Shown in pieces: positions 50,120 to 58,824 of a stretch of 64,000 bases of DNA. Position numbers and translations under genes: made by a program. The notes beneath the pieces were generated by a model that was not told the DNA's origin, made no database searches, and worked only from the letters and a program-made list of their open reading frames with translations. The stretch covers positions 62,001-126,000 of the forward strand of contig CAWEIS010000009.1 in assembly GCA_963809205.1 (NCBI GenBank), given 5' to 3'. The stretch comes from DATLLN01 sp963809205 (lineage in GTDB: Bacteria; Actinomycetota; Thermoleophilia; Gaiellales; JAICJC01). Positions within the stretch are counted from its first letter, which is position 1. Each line of letters starts with the position of its first letter.

Positions 50120-50566
50120 ATGACAACGTCGGAGAAGCTGATGGACGCTTCGCAACGGCTGGCGAAGCTTTCCGAACGCGCCAAGCTGGCGGAGGTTCAC
50201 GCGGCCGAGGCCCGCACGCAGGCCAAGGCCGACGTCGAGAAGTCCGCCGATCAGGCGAGAGCCGCGGCGGAGGCGCACGCCAAGGAGTTGCGGACGACCG
50301 CAGCGGCCGCCGGGGCGGAGATCTCGGACTCCTGGGATGGCATCCAAAAGTCGTGGGTCAGCCATGTTGCTGAGATGCGCCGCAACATCGACGCGAAGAA
50401 GAGCGAGATCGACGCCAAGCGAGCGGAGTCCCATGCCGGTGAGGCCGAGGCGGACGCGATCATGGCGATCGACTACGCATATGCGACCGTCGAGGAAGCC
50501 GAGTACGCGGTGCTGGACGCGATGTCGGCACGGATGCAGGCCGACGACCTAGCCTTGACAAGCTAG
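50120..50566 (+). CDS. Ala/Glu-rich coiled-coil protein
   Basis: 148 residues from ATG 50120 (GGGAGG upstream). Almost wholly helical: KLMDASQRLAKLSERAKLAE, VHAAEARTQAKADVEKSADQ, EMRRNIDAKKSEIDAKRAES, AEADAIMAIDYAYATVEEAE. It has no Cys and no membrane helix. The late-embryogenesis-like Ala/Lys/Glu repeats recall stress-protective proteins, but no family is certain. It stands alone with a 130-bp spacer downstream. Confidence 0.65.
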   Translation: MTTSEKLMDASQRLAKLSERAKLAEVHAAEARTQAKADVEKSADQARAAAEAHAKELRTTAAAAGAEISDSWDGIQKSWVSHVAEMRRNIDAKKSEIDAKRAESHAGEAEADAIMAIDYAYATVEEAEYAVLDAMSARMQADDLALTS

Positions 50567-50696
50567 GACGTCGGTCCCGAGTGAGTGTGGCCCGTCCACT
50601 CAGTGCGCAATAGTGGGCGGGCCATGCGTGTGCGAATCGGTGGAATGCCGCTCCAGGAACTGCATTCCGCCGGGCGTGTGATCTACTGTAAGCACG

Positions 50697-51230
50697 ATGA
50701 GCGTTCCCAGTGAATGGCGGCTCGATTTCCGAGACGTCGTCGGCTCGTTCGCGACCGGCGTGACCGTGGTCACGACGCAGGCGCACGGCCGGCCGCAGGG
50801 GATGACGCTCAACTCGTTCACATCCGTCTCGCTCGATCCGCTGCTGGTGCTCGTCTCGCTCGCTCACAACACCCGGACGCTGGACGCGATCCGAATCAAC
50901 CGCCGCTACGCGGTCAACGTCCTGCACCGCCGCCAGCGCGACGTGGCGCTGGCCTTCGCGAAGCCCGGATCGGAGTTCCCCGAGGGCCACACGGTGATCG
51001 ATCCGCACGGCTATGTGGTGGTGGTGCACTCGCTGGCCATCCTCCGCTGCGAGGTGCACGACATCGTCACCCAGGGCGACCACGAGCTGGTGGTCGGCGA
51101 GGTCGTCGACTTCGAGGGATCGGGCGGCGAGCCGCTGATCTTCCATCGCGGCGCCTTCGGCGGGCTCGACGAGGACGCCTTGGTGCCACGCGGCCGCGTG
51201 ATCGGCATCCACACCGCGTCCGGCTGGTAG
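50697..51230 (+). CDS. Flavin reductase family protein
   Basis: 177 residues. Split-barrel FMN-binding fold: DFRDVVGSFATGVTVVTTQA, GMTLNSFTSVSLDPLLVLVS and RRYAVNVLHRRQRDVALAFA, with the late His/Gly-containing HRGAFGGLDEDAL. Typical of the small component of two-component flavin monooxygenases, which gives reduced FMN/FAD to a partner. The next gene starts at its stop codon. No monooxygenase is adjacent. Confidence 0.87.
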   Translation: MSVPSEWRLDFRDVVGSFATGVTVVTTQAHGRPQGMTLNSFTSVSLDPLLVLVSLAHNTRTLDAIRINRRYAVNVLHRRQRDVALAFAKPGSEFPEGHTVIDPHGYVVVVHSLAILRCEVHDIVTQGDHELVVGEVVDFEGSGGEPLIFHRGAFGGLDEDALVPRGRVIGIHTASGW

Positions 51231-52132
51231 TGACCCAGCCGCTGATCGTCTGCAAGTTCCGGCCGCAGCCGGAGGAGGCCTTCCGCCCAGTCGCGGAGTC
51301 CTTTCGCGTGCGCGTCATCGACGGCCCCGTCCGGCCCTGGGTGCTGCACGGCGGCGACCCCGACGCGATCTGGTCGGTGGGCGAGGTGATCGACCGGCAG
51401 CTGCTGGACGCTGCCCCGCGGCTGCGGGTCGTCGTCAACCACGGCGTGGGCTACGACACGATCGACGCGGAGGAGCTGGAGCGCCGCGGGATCGCGCTGG
51501 TGCGCCCGCTGGGCGCCAACGCGAGCTGCGTGGCCGACCACGCCTTCGCGCTGCTGCTGGCCGTTCGCCACCGCCTGGTCGAGGCCGACCGGGCCGCCCG
51601 CGACGGCCGCTATGCCGAGTACCACTGGGAGCTGCCGCTGGGCGAGGATCTGGAGGGTACGACGCTCGGCATCGTCGGCATGGGGGCGATCGGCAGGGCG
51701 ATGGTGCGCCGAGCCGAGGGCTTCGGGATGCGGGTGCTCGTCCACTCCCGGCGGGAGGGGATCCCGCTGGACGACCTGCTCCGCCAGAGCGACGCGGTCT
51801 CGCTGCACTGCCCGCTGACGGAGGCGACGCGAGGGTTGATCGGGCGCCGCGAGCTCGCGCTGATGCGGCCCACCGCGGTGTTGATCAACACCGCCCGGGG
51901 AGCGATCTGCGACGAGGCCGCGCTAGTCGACGCGCTGGCCGACGGCACCATTCTGGGCGCTGGGCTGGACGTGCTGGCGGACGAGCCGCACGTCCCGCAG
52001 GCGCTGATCGACCATCCACGGGTCGTGCTCTCGCCGCACGTCGCCGACGGCACCGTGCAGACGCAGGCCGCGATGAGCGTGGCCTGCGCGGAGGGGCTGC
52101 TCAGCGAGTGGTCTCTGCGAGCCGTCCGGTGA
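51230..52132 (+). CDS. D-2-hydroxyacid dehydrogenase family protein
   Basis: 300 residues from a GTG overlapping the previous stop by one base. NAD-binding motif LGIVGMGAIGRAMVRRAEGF (about 143-162). The catalytic Arg is in INTARGAICDEAALVDAL, Glu in DVLADEPHVPQ, His in LSPHVADGT. It would reduce a 2-oxo acid or oxidise a D-2-hydroxy acid such as glyoxylate, hydroxypyruvate or phosphonates. Being coupled to a flavin reductase is uncommon. Its 3' end overlaps the convergent ECF42 gene by 32 bp. Confidence 0.88.
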   Translation: MTQPLIVCKFRPQPEEAFRPVAESFRVRVIDGPVRPWVLHGGDPDAIWSVGEVIDRQLLDAAPRLRVVVNHGVGYDTIDAEELERRGIALVRPLGANASCVADHAFALLLAVRHRLVEADRAARDGRYAEYHWELPLGEDLEGTTLGIVGMGAIGRAMVRRAEGFGMRVLVHSRREGIPLDDLLRQSDAVSLHCPLTEATRGLIGRRELALMRPTAVLINTARGAICDEAALVDALADGTILGAGLDVLADEPHVPQALIDHPRVVLSPHVADGTVQTQAAMSVACAEGLLSEWSLRAVR

Positions 52133-53354
52133 GGAAGGCACGCTCGGCGTCGTTGGTGGCCAGCCCGACGGCGACCCGGTAGGCGTCCGCCGCCTCGCCG
52201 GCGCGGCCGCTGCGGCGCAGCAGGTCGGCGCGGGCCGCGTGCAGCAGGTGGCTGGAAGCCAGCTCGGGGCTATCCTCGAGCCGGTCGAGCATCGCCAGGC
52301 CCGCCTCCGGCCCGTCGGCCATGGCGACGGCGACCGCGCGGTTCAGCTCGACCACCGGCGAGGGCGAGACGGCATGCAGCTCGCGGTAGAGCGCGGCCAG
52401 CTGGCGCCAGTCGGTGTCCTCCCAGGCCGCCGCCTCGGCGTGCACGGCGGCGATCGCCGCCTCGATCGCGTACGGCCCGGGCGGTCGGCACAGGCGCAGC
52501 GCCCGCTCGGTCAGCGCGATGCCCTCACCGATGGCGATGGCGTCCCACAGCCCGCGGTCCTGCTGCTCGAGCAGCACCAGGCTGCCGTCAGCGGCCGTCC
52601 GGGCCCGCCGCCGGGCGTGCTGCAGCAGCATCAGCCCGAGCAGCCCGGCGGCCTCGCTCTCGTCGGGCATCAGCTCGACCAGCACCCTGCCCAGGCGCAC
52701 CGCCTCGCCGGCGACGTCGTCGCGCAGCAGATCCGGCCCGGAGGTGGCCGCGTAGCCCTCGTTGAAAACGAGGTAGACCACGGCCAGCACGGCGGCCAGC
52801 CGCGAGGGCAGCTCGTCGCCCGCGGGCACCCGCAGCGGGACGGCGGCCACGCGCAGCTTGCGCTTGGCGCGGACGAGCCGCTGGGCGACCGCGTCCTCGC
52901 TGGAGAGCAGCGCCCGGGCGATCTCGCGCACCTCCAGGCCGCCGACCAGGCGCAGCGTCAGCGCGACCTGGGCCTCGCGGTTGAGCGCCGGATGGCAGCA
53001 GGTGAAGATCAGCCGCAGCCGCTCGTCGGGGATCTCGTCGGTGCTGTCGAATACGGGGTCGGTCATCAGCCGCTCGGTTGCGCGTCGTGTGAGCTCGGCG
53101 CGCCGCTCGTCGAGCGCCCGCTCGCGGCGCAGGCGGTCGATCGCCCGGTTGCGGGCGACCGTGACGATCCAGCCTGCCGGGTTGTCCGGGACGCCGGTCT
53201 CCGGCCACCTGCGCAGGGCCTGGGCGTAGGCGTCCTGCACCGCGTCCTCGGCGTCTGAGACGTCGCCGAGGACGCGGGCGAGGATCGCCACCGCGCGGCC
53301 GAACTCCGACCGGAAGACGGCCGCGATCGCGTCGGCGGCCGGCCCGCCGGTCAC
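52101..53354 (-). CDS. ECF42-type sigma factor with TPR-like C-terminal extension
   Basis: 417 residues. Sigma regions 2 and 4 fill the first 180 residues: GRAVAILARVLGDVSDAEDA, VQDAYAQALRRWPETGVPDN, PAGWIVTVARNRAIDRLRRE, TCCHPALNREAQVALTLRLV, REIARALLSSEDAVAQRLVR. A 230-residue C-terminal extension follows with helical repeats ending in AVAVAMADGPEAGLAMLDRL, SRAGEAADAYRVAVGLATN-like segments. ECF42 factors are described as having this extension and being encoded next to DGPF/YCII proteins, which is the case here. It overlaps the DGPF gene by 4 bp. Confidence 0.9.
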   Translation of the reverse strand: MTGGPAADAIAAVFRSEFGRAVAILARVLGDVSDAEDAVQDAYAQALRRWPETGVPDNPAGWIVTVARNRAIDRLRRERALDERRAELTRRATERLMTDPVFDSTDEIPDERLRLIFTCCHPALNREAQVALTLRLVGGLEVREIARALLSSEDAVAQRLVRAKRKLRVAAVPLRVPAGDELPSRLAAVLAVVYLVFNEGYAATSGPDLLRDDVAGEAVRLGRVLVELMPDESEAAGLLGLMLLQHARRRARTAADGSLVLLEQQDRGLWDAIAIGEGIALTERALRLCRPPGPYAIEAAIAAVHAEAAAWEDTDWRQLAALYRELHAVSPSPVVELNRAVAVAMADGPEAGLAMLDRLEDSPELASSHLLHAARADLLRRSGRAGEAADAYRVAVGLATNDAERAFLTGRLAETTR

Positions 53355-53710
53355 TGCCGGGCGGGCACCTGTACGACCGGGCGCACCTCGACCGACCCGT
53401 AGCGGGCGCCGGGGACCCGCGCCGCGTGGTCGAGCGCCTCGTCGAGCGTGTCGACCTCGATCACGTAGTACCCGCCGAGCACCTCCCGGGTCTCCGCGAA
53501 CGGACCGTCCGTGGTCAGCCGCTCACCGTCGCGGACGCGGACGGTGGTCGCGGTGTCGACGCTCTCCAGCGGCGCGCCGGCCCGCAGGATGCCGGCGTTT
53601 TCGAGCGAGTCGGTGTAGTCGTAGTACTCGCCCATCGTCGAGTTCCGTTCCTCCTCCGACATGCCCTCCCAGGTGCCCGGAGCGGTGTAAATCATCAGCA
53701 TGTACCGCAT
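53351..53710 (-). CDS. DGPF/YCII domain protein paired with ECF42
   Basis: 119 residues from ATG 53710 with AGGGAGCAG-type site upstream. RYMLMIYTAPGTWEGMSEEE at the start, and TTDGPFAETREVLGGYYVIE containing the DGPF signature at about residue 70. YCII-like ferredoxin fold. Its stop overlaps the sigma factor start, so the sigma factor is translated right after it. In ECF42 systems the DGPF genes are typical targets of the sigma factor. Molecular function unknown. Confidence 0.9.
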   Translation of the reverse strand: MRYMLMIYTAPGTWEGMSEEERNSTMGEYYDYTDSLENAGILRAGAPLESVDTATTVRVRDGERLTTDGPFAETREVLGGYYVIEVDTLDEALDHAARVPGARYGSVEVRPVVQVPARQ

Positions 53711-53811
53711 CGTCCTGCTCCCTTCGTCGCGGCGACCGATGTGCGATCGCCTGGTCGATCCTATGACGAACGGCGCGGCGGCGAATCGACACTCTGTGCC
53801 ATCCTGCGGGC

Positions 53812-54441
53812 ATGGACTCCGAGCTCGAGCGCCGGATCGCCCAGCGCGCCGCACAGCTGGCGGGGGCCTATGAGGCGGGCGACGCGGCGGCGGTGGAGCC
53901 GATGTGCGACCCGGCCTTCTGGGAGCGGGCGGGCGAGGAGGAGCTCCCCGAGCTCCTCGCCGACGTGGCGACGGCGCGGGTGCTCGGCGTACTCGGCCGG
54001 CGCAGCCTGATCCGGCTGCTGCCGACGTCGGTCGTCGAGGACCAGTGGATCGACCGTGATGGAGAGCTGCTGCTGGAGGACCAGCGCGAGTTCACGCTGC
54101 TCGACCGGTCCGGCCTCGACGGCGACCCCGAGCGGCGGGAGCGGATGCGGACGAAGCGCCGGTCGGAGGACGCCGCGATCCGCTACGTGTGGGCGCTCCA
54201 GGAGCGGGACGAGGTCGCGGCCGGCGCGTTCTTCGAGCCAGCGTTCGCGCGCGCGGGCGACATCGACCTGCTCGAGCGGTTGCCGTTCCTGACCGTCGCT
54301 GAGCTGATCGGCAGCGTCGGCCCGCGGACGCTCGTCCGGGTCGAGCTGGAGGGCGGCGAGCAGACCATCGAGTACCTGTGGCGCGACCACGACGGCGTCC
54401 TGGCGATCGTCGGCGCCCGGGTCTTCCGCCCGGTCGAGTAG
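53812..54441 (+). CDS. Protein of unknown function with an internal repeat
   Basis: 209 residues. The N-terminal half has AQLAGAYEAGDAAAVEPMCD-PAFWERAG and the C-terminal half YVWALQERDEVAAGAFFEP-AFARAG, each followed by a leucine-rich stretch ending LPELL or LPFLT. The two parts look like diverged copies of a small alpha/beta (NTF2/SnoaL-like) unit. No catalytic motif. It is divergent from the DGPF gene with 101 bp between starts and lies 14 bp before the decarboxylase gene. Confidence 0.6.
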   Translation: MDSELERRIAQRAAQLAGAYEAGDAAAVEPMCDPAFWERAGEEELPELLADVATARVLGVLGRRSLIRLLPTSVVEDQWIDRDGELLLEDQREFTLLDRSGLDGDPERRERMRTKRRSEDAAIRYVWALQERDEVAAGAFFEPAFARAGDIDLLERLPFLTVAELIGSVGPRTLVRVELEGGEQTIEYLWRDHDGVLAIVGARVFRPVE

Positions 54442-54455
54442 CATCTCCGAACGGG

Positions 54456-55889
54456 ATGGAGACGAGTCCCGCTCTGCGACTTGACGCGCCGCGCGAGGCG
54501 GTGCTTGCCCGCACCGCCGAGTTGATCGCCGAGGCGTGGCGCGGCTTCGACCACGCCCGGCCGGGCCAGCCCCCGGTCGATGCGCAGGTCGAGCAGCTGC
54601 TGCGCTCGCCGCTGCCCGAGGGGCCGACGCCGGCCGAGGAGGTGATGGCCGACGCGGCGCGGATCCTCGACGAGACGATCGCGCAGCCGCGGCCGCGCTA
54701 CTTCGCATTCGTCGGTTCGTCCGGCCTCGAGATCGGCGTCCTGGGGGACGCGCTGGCGTCGTGCTTCGACGCCAACCTGGCGGTGTGGGCCGGGGCGGCC
54801 ACCGAGATCGAGGAGCAGTCGGTGCGCTGGGTGGGCGAGCTGATCCGCTACCCCGCCGGCGGGGGAGCCTTCACCAGCGGGGGCACGATCTCGAACCTGA
54901 CCGCGCTGGCGGCGGCGCGCGAGCGCGCCATGCCCGGCGTGCGCCGCGACGGCCTGGCCGGCAGGCGGGGCGCCGTCTACTGCTCGGACGAGGCGCACTA
55001 CTCCGTCGACCGGGCCGCGGAGGTGCTGGGCCTGGGCGCGGCCGGCGTCCGCTCGCTGCCCGTCGACGGCCAGCGGCGGATGCGCGCCGCCGAGACGGCC
55101 GAGGCCATCGACCGCGACCGGGCGGACGGGATCGAGCCGGTGGCCGTGATCGCCACCGCGGGCACCACGCTGACCGGGGCGATCGACCCGATCGACGAGC
55201 TGGCCGACGTCTGTGCCGAGCGCGGCGTGTGGCTGCACGTCGACGGCGCGTACGGGCTGCCCGCCGCGGCCGCATCCTCGACCCGCGACAGCTTCGGCGG
55301 GCTCGAGCGGGCGGACTCCGTGTCGCTCGACGCGCACAAGTGGCTCTACCTGCCCAAGGCCTGCGGCGTCGTCCTCGTCCGCGACCGCAACCATCTGCGG
55401 GCGGCGTTCTCCCACAACGAGGGCTACCTGCCGCACGAGCACACCGAGGATCACGCCGTGGACGTGACGCTCGAGTACTCCCGGCCGTTCCGGGCGCTCA
55501 AGCTCTGGCTGGCGTTCCGGGCGCACGGCGCGGCGGCGTTCCGGGCGGCGATCGAGCGCAACCTCGGCCAGGCGCGGCTGCTGGTCGCGGAGATCGGGCG
55601 GCACGACGACCTGGAGCTGCTGACGGACGAGCCGCAGCTCTCGATCGTCCCGTTCCGGCACGTGCCGTCGGGCGACGCCGACCTGAACGCGCACAACGCA
55701 GCGCTGGCCCGGGAGCTGCAGGTCGACGGCCGGGTGTACGTCGCGCCGGCCGAGGTGGACGGCCGCGTCTACCTGCGCCCGTGCTTCGTCAACTACCGCA
55801 CCACGGACGACGACGTGCGTGCGCTGGTCTCGGTCGCACGCGAGGTGGGGGACGCGCTACACCGGGAAGCTGGCGGCCGGAGCGCGTAG
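54456..55889 (+). CDS. Group II PLP-dependent amino-acid decarboxylase
   Basis: 477 residues from ATG 54456, the start that gives a normal N-terminus. Motifs of aromatic-L-amino-acid/glutamate decarboxylase relatives: RPRYFAFVGSSGLEIGVLGD, GGAFTSGGTISNLTALAAAR, IATAGTTLTGAIDPIDELAD, WLHVDGAYGLPAA and the PLP Lys in SVSLDAHKWLYLPKACGVVL (about residue 300). It decarboxylates an aromatic or related amino acid in the cytosol; some relatives are aldehyde synthases. A more distant relative with an extra domain is at 62.5-64 kb. Its 3' end overlaps the convergent CoA-transferase gene by 33 bp. Confidence 0.88.
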   Translation: METSPALRLDAPREAVLARTAELIAEAWRGFDHARPGQPPVDAQVEQLLRSPLPEGPTPAEEVMADAARILDETIAQPRPRYFAFVGSSGLEIGVLGDALASCFDANLAVWAGAATEIEEQSVRWVGELIRYPAGGGAFTSGGTISNLTALAAARERAMPGVRRDGLAGRRGAVYCSDEAHYSVDRAAEVLGLGAAGVRSLPVDGQRRMRAAETAEAIDRDRADGIEPVAVIATAGTTLTGAIDPIDELADVCAERGVWLHVDGAYGLPAAAASSTRDSFGGLERADSVSLDAHKWLYLPKACGVVLVRDRNHLRAAFSHNEGYLPHEHTEDHAVDVTLEYSRPFRALKLWLAFRAHGAAAFRAAIERNLGQARLLVAEIGRHDDLELLTDEPQLSIVPFRHVPSGDADLNAHNAALARELQVDGRVYVAPAEVDGRVYLRPCFVNYRTTDDDVRALVSVAREVGDALHREAGGRSA

Positions 55890-57098
55890 CGGCGAGCCGA
55901 TGGCGCCGCCGGCCACCAGCGCGTCGATCTCGTCCGCCGCGTAGCCCAGCTCCTCGAGCACCTGCTCGGTGCACGCGCCGGGAGGCAGGCCGGCGTGGCG
56001 GATCTCGCCCGGCGTCTCCGACAGGCGCGGATGCACCTGGGCCTGGAGCAGCGGCGCTCCGTCCGCCGGGCTCTCCACCTCGACGAATACGCCGCGCTCC
56101 TGCACGTGCGGATCGTTGACCAGCTGCTCGGCGTCGTAGACGGGGCCGACCGCGGCGCCGGCTTCGGTGAATGCGTCGATCGCCTCGGCCACCGTCCGCG
56201 CCGACGTCCACGCGGCGATCATCTCGTCCAGCGCGTCGACGTTGGCGATCCGGCCGGCGCCGGTGGTGAACCGCGGGTCGTCGCGAAGCTCGGGACGGCC
56301 GATGGCGTCGAACACCCGTAGCGCCACCTGGTTCGCCGAGCCGGACAGCACGATGTACCCGTCGCAGCAGGCGTAGATGTTGCGGGGCGCGGAGAACGCC
56401 AGCCGGGAGCCGGTACGGCCGTCCGACTCACCGGTGCGGTGCTGGATCGACGGTCCCGGACCGACGATGTCGACCAGCGACTCCAGCAGGCTGATGTCGA
56501 TCACCTGGCCGTTCCCGGTCAGGTCACGGTGGCGCAGCGCCGCCAGCACCGCGAACGCGCCGCGCAGCCCTGTCACCTCGTCGGCCAGCGCGATCGGCGG
56601 CAGCGTGGGCGGCCCGTCCGGCTGGCCGGTGGTGTGTGCCAGCGTGGACATCGCCTCGGCCATCGTGCCGAAGCCGGCGCGGCAGGCGTACGGGCCGGTC
56701 TGCCCGTAGCCGGTGACCCGTAGCACCACGAGACCGGGATTGGCCTCGAGCAGAACGGTCTCGGGATCGAGGCCCAGCCGCTCCAGGGCGCCGGGGCGGA
56801 AGTTCTCGACCAGCACGTCGGCGCGCGCGACGAGGCGCAGCAGCACCTCGCGGCCCGGGTCGGACTTGAGGTCGAGCTCGATCGGCCGCTTGTTGCGGCC
56901 GGCGATCCGCCAGTAGAAGCTGTCGTCGCCGTCGCACTCGCCCAGGTGCCGGGCGCCGTCGCCGCCGTCCGGGCGCTCGACCTTGATCACGTCGGCGCCG
57001 AAGTCGCCCAGGTGCCGGCAGGCGCTGGGGCCGGCGAAGATCGTCGCCATGTCGATCACGGTGAGGCCGCTCAGCGGGCCGGTGGGGAGCGTCGTCAT
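55857..57098 (-). CDS. Family III CoA-transferase (CaiB/BaiF)
   Basis: 413 residues from ATG 57098; an extension further upstream would enter the divergent promoter region. Family III motifs: LTVIDMATIFAGPSACRHLG, DFGADVIKVERPDGGDGARH, NKRPIELDLKSDPGREVLLR, ADVLVENFRPGALERLGLDP, where the catalytic Asp region follows (VTGYGQTGPYACRAGFGTMA). It moves CoA between carboxylic acids. It is divergent from an acyl-CoA ligase gene with an inverted repeat in between, so both probably act on one substrate and share a regulator. Confidence 0.88.
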   Translation of the reverse strand: MTTLPTGPLSGLTVIDMATIFAGPSACRHLGDFGADVIKVERPDGGDGARHLGECDGDDSFYWRIAGRNKRPIELDLKSDPGREVLLRLVARADVLVENFRPGALERLGLDPETVLLEANPGLVVLRVTGYGQTGPYACRAGFGTMAEAMSTLAHTTGQPDGPPTLPPIALADEVTGLRGAFAVLAALRHRDLTGNGQVIDISLLESLVDIVGPGPSIQHRTGESDGRTGSRLAFSAPRNIYACCDGYIVLSGSANQVALRVFDAIGRPELRDDPRFTTGAGRIANVDALDEMIAAWTSARTVAEAIDAFTEAGAAVGPVYDAEQLVNDPHVQERGVFVEVESPADGAPLLQAQVHPRLSETPGEIRHAGLPPGACTEQVLEELGYAADEIDALVAGGAIGSPLRAPAASFPV

Positions 57099-57153
57099 CG
57101 GGCGATGGTAGCGGCGATCGATCACCTGTCCATGCAGAATCGCGCGCAATGAT

Positions 57154-57168
57154 GTAACTAGTGGTTAC
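57154..57168. promoter_or_regulatory. Inverted repeat in the CoA-transferase/ligase divergent promoter
   Basis: GTAAC-TAGTG-GTTAC lies in the 98-bp gap between the divergent starts, 28 bp before the ligase GTG. TAAC/GTTA palindromes of this kind are common operators for TetR- or FadR-like repressors of acyl-CoA pathways. No regulator gene is next to it. Confidence 0.4.
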
Positions 57169-57196
57169 GAGTGCGCGGCTCCCGTAGAGTCGCCCG

Positions 57197-58732
57197 GTGC
57201 CGATCGCCAGCCCCTATCCCGACATCGTGCTGCCGGCCGCGCCGCTCGGCGACGTCGTCTTCCGCCGCGCCGCGGAGCTCGGCTCGCGCCCTGCGCTGAT
57301 CGACGGCGGCGACGGGCGCGCCGTCAGCTTCCGCGAGCTGCCCGGCCTGGTCGACCGGGTCGCGCGCGGCCTGGCCGACCGCGGGTTCGGGCGGGGCGAC
57401 GTGCTCGCCGTGATGCTGCCCAACGTCCCCGAGTTCGTGCTGGCCTTCCACGCGGCCGCCCGGCTGGGCGGCGTCGTCACGCCGGTCAACCCGCAGTACC
57501 GCGCCGAGAACCTCGCGGCGCAGCTGCGCGACAGCGGCGCCCGGCGCGTCGTCACCGTGCCGCCGCTGGTGCCGGTGGCGCTCGAGGCCGGCGCCGAGAC
57601 CGTCCACGTCGTCGGCGAGGCCCCGGGCGCGGAGCCGTTCGCCGAGCTGCTGGCGGACGGCGGCCCGCCGGACGCCGCCATCGATCCGGCGCAGCTGCTG
57701 GCGCTGCCCTACTCGAGCGGCACCGTCGGCCTGCCCAAGGGCGTGATGCTGACGCATCGCAACCTGACCGCGAACGTGCTGCAGATCGAGGGCGCGTTCC
57801 CCATCGACGAGCGCGACACGCTGCTCGCCCTGCTGCCGTTCTTCCACATGTACGGGCTGACGGTCAACGTGAACCTGGCGATCGCGACCGGCGCGGCCTC
57901 GGTGACCATGGCCCGGTTCGACCTGGCGGAGATGCTGCGGCTGATCGAGCACCACCGCGTGACGCTGGCGTTCCTGGTGCCGCCGATCGTGCTCGCGCTG
58001 GCCCGGCACCCGGCCGTCGACGGCGCCGACCTCTCGTCGCTGCGCACGATCGTCTCCGGCGCGGCGCCGCTCGATGCCGCGGTCGCGGCCGCGTGCGCGG
58101 AGCGGGTCGGCTGCGAGGTGATCCAGGGCTATGGGCTGACGGAGGCCAGCCCGGTGACGCACATCACGCCGCGCGGCGCCGGAGACGGTGCGGACGCCGG
58201 CTCGGTGGGGCCGTCGATCGGATCGACCGAGGTGCGGGTGGTGGACGTGGAGACCGGCGACGATCTGCCGCTCGGCGTCGACGGCGAGGTGCTGGTGCGC
58301 GGACCGCAGGTGATGCGCGGCTACCTCGGCGACCCGGAGGCGACGGCCGAGGCGATCGACCCGGCCGGATGGCTGCACACCGGCGACATCGGGCACCTGG
58401 ACGACCGCGGGTGGCTCCACGTCGTCGACCGGCTCAAGGAGCTGATCAAGGTGCGCGGCCTGCAGGTCGCGCCCGCCGAGCTCGAGGCGCTGCTGCTCGC
58501 CCACCCGGCCGTCGCCGATGCCGCGGTCGTCGGCCGGCCGGACGCACGGCAGGGCGAGAGCCCGTGGGCGTACGTCGTCCTGTCGGGCGACGTGACGGAA
58601 CGCGAGCTGATCGACCACGTGGCGGCCCGCGTGCCCCCGCACAAGCGGATTCGGCAGGTCACGGTGGTCGGCGAGATCCCGCGCACGCCGTCCGGCAAGA
58701 TCCTGCGCCGGGTGCTCCGCGACGGGGCGTAG
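57197..58732 (+). CDS. Acyl-CoA synthetase, AMP-binding (4-coumarate:CoA ligase-like)
   Basis: 511 residues from a GTG start. AMP-forming ligase motifs: P-loop LPYSSGTVGLPKGVMLTHRN (about 175-194), GYGLTEASPVTHI, WLHTGDIGHLDDRGWLHVVD, RLKELIKVRGLQVAPAELEA and the catalytic Lys near the end in PRTPSGKILRR. The layout is that of the 4-coumarate/medium-chain ligase group. It activates a carboxylic acid as its CoA thioester. The molybdenum hydroxylase genes follow on the same strand after 92 bp. Confidence 0.92.
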   Translation: MPIASPYPDIVLPAAPLGDVVFRRAAELGSRPALIDGGDGRAVSFRELPGLVDRVARGLADRGFGRGDVLAVMLPNVPEFVLAFHAAARLGGVVTPVNPQYRAENLAAQLRDSGARRVVTVPPLVPVALEAGAETVHVVGEAPGAEPFAELLADGGPPDAAIDPAQLLALPYSSGTVGLPKGVMLTHRNLTANVLQIEGAFPIDERDTLLALLPFFHMYGLTVNVNLAIATGAASVTMARFDLAEMLRLIEHHRVTLAFLVPPIVLALARHPAVDGADLSSLRTIVSGAAPLDAAVAAACAERVGCEVIQGYGLTEASPVTHITPRGAGDGADAGSVGPSIGSTEVRVVDVETGDDLPLGVDGEVLVRGPQVMRGYLGDPEATAEAIDPAGWLHTGDIGHLDDRGWLHVVDRLKELIKVRGLQVAPAELEALLLAHPAVADAAVVGRPDARQGESPWAYVVLSGDVTERELIDHVAARVPPHKRIRQVTVVGEIPRTPSGKILRRVLRDGA

Positions 58733-58824
58733 CGGCGCCGGGTCCCTTCCGGAAACGGGCACCGGCCAGGTATCCTCGCATTCGGCGAAGTAGCAGCGAT
58801 CTGACCGATCGAGAAGGAGCAGAC

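Noticed and set aside
57158..58762. 534-codon minus-strand frame opposite the acyl-CoA ligase
   Set aside because: Shadow frame; ligase motifs are complete on the plus strand.
58093..58824. N-terminal extension of the molybdenum hydroxylase large subunit by 244 codons
   Set aside because: It runs through the ligase gene in another frame; the ATG at 58825 has a good ribosome-binding site and gives the usual length.
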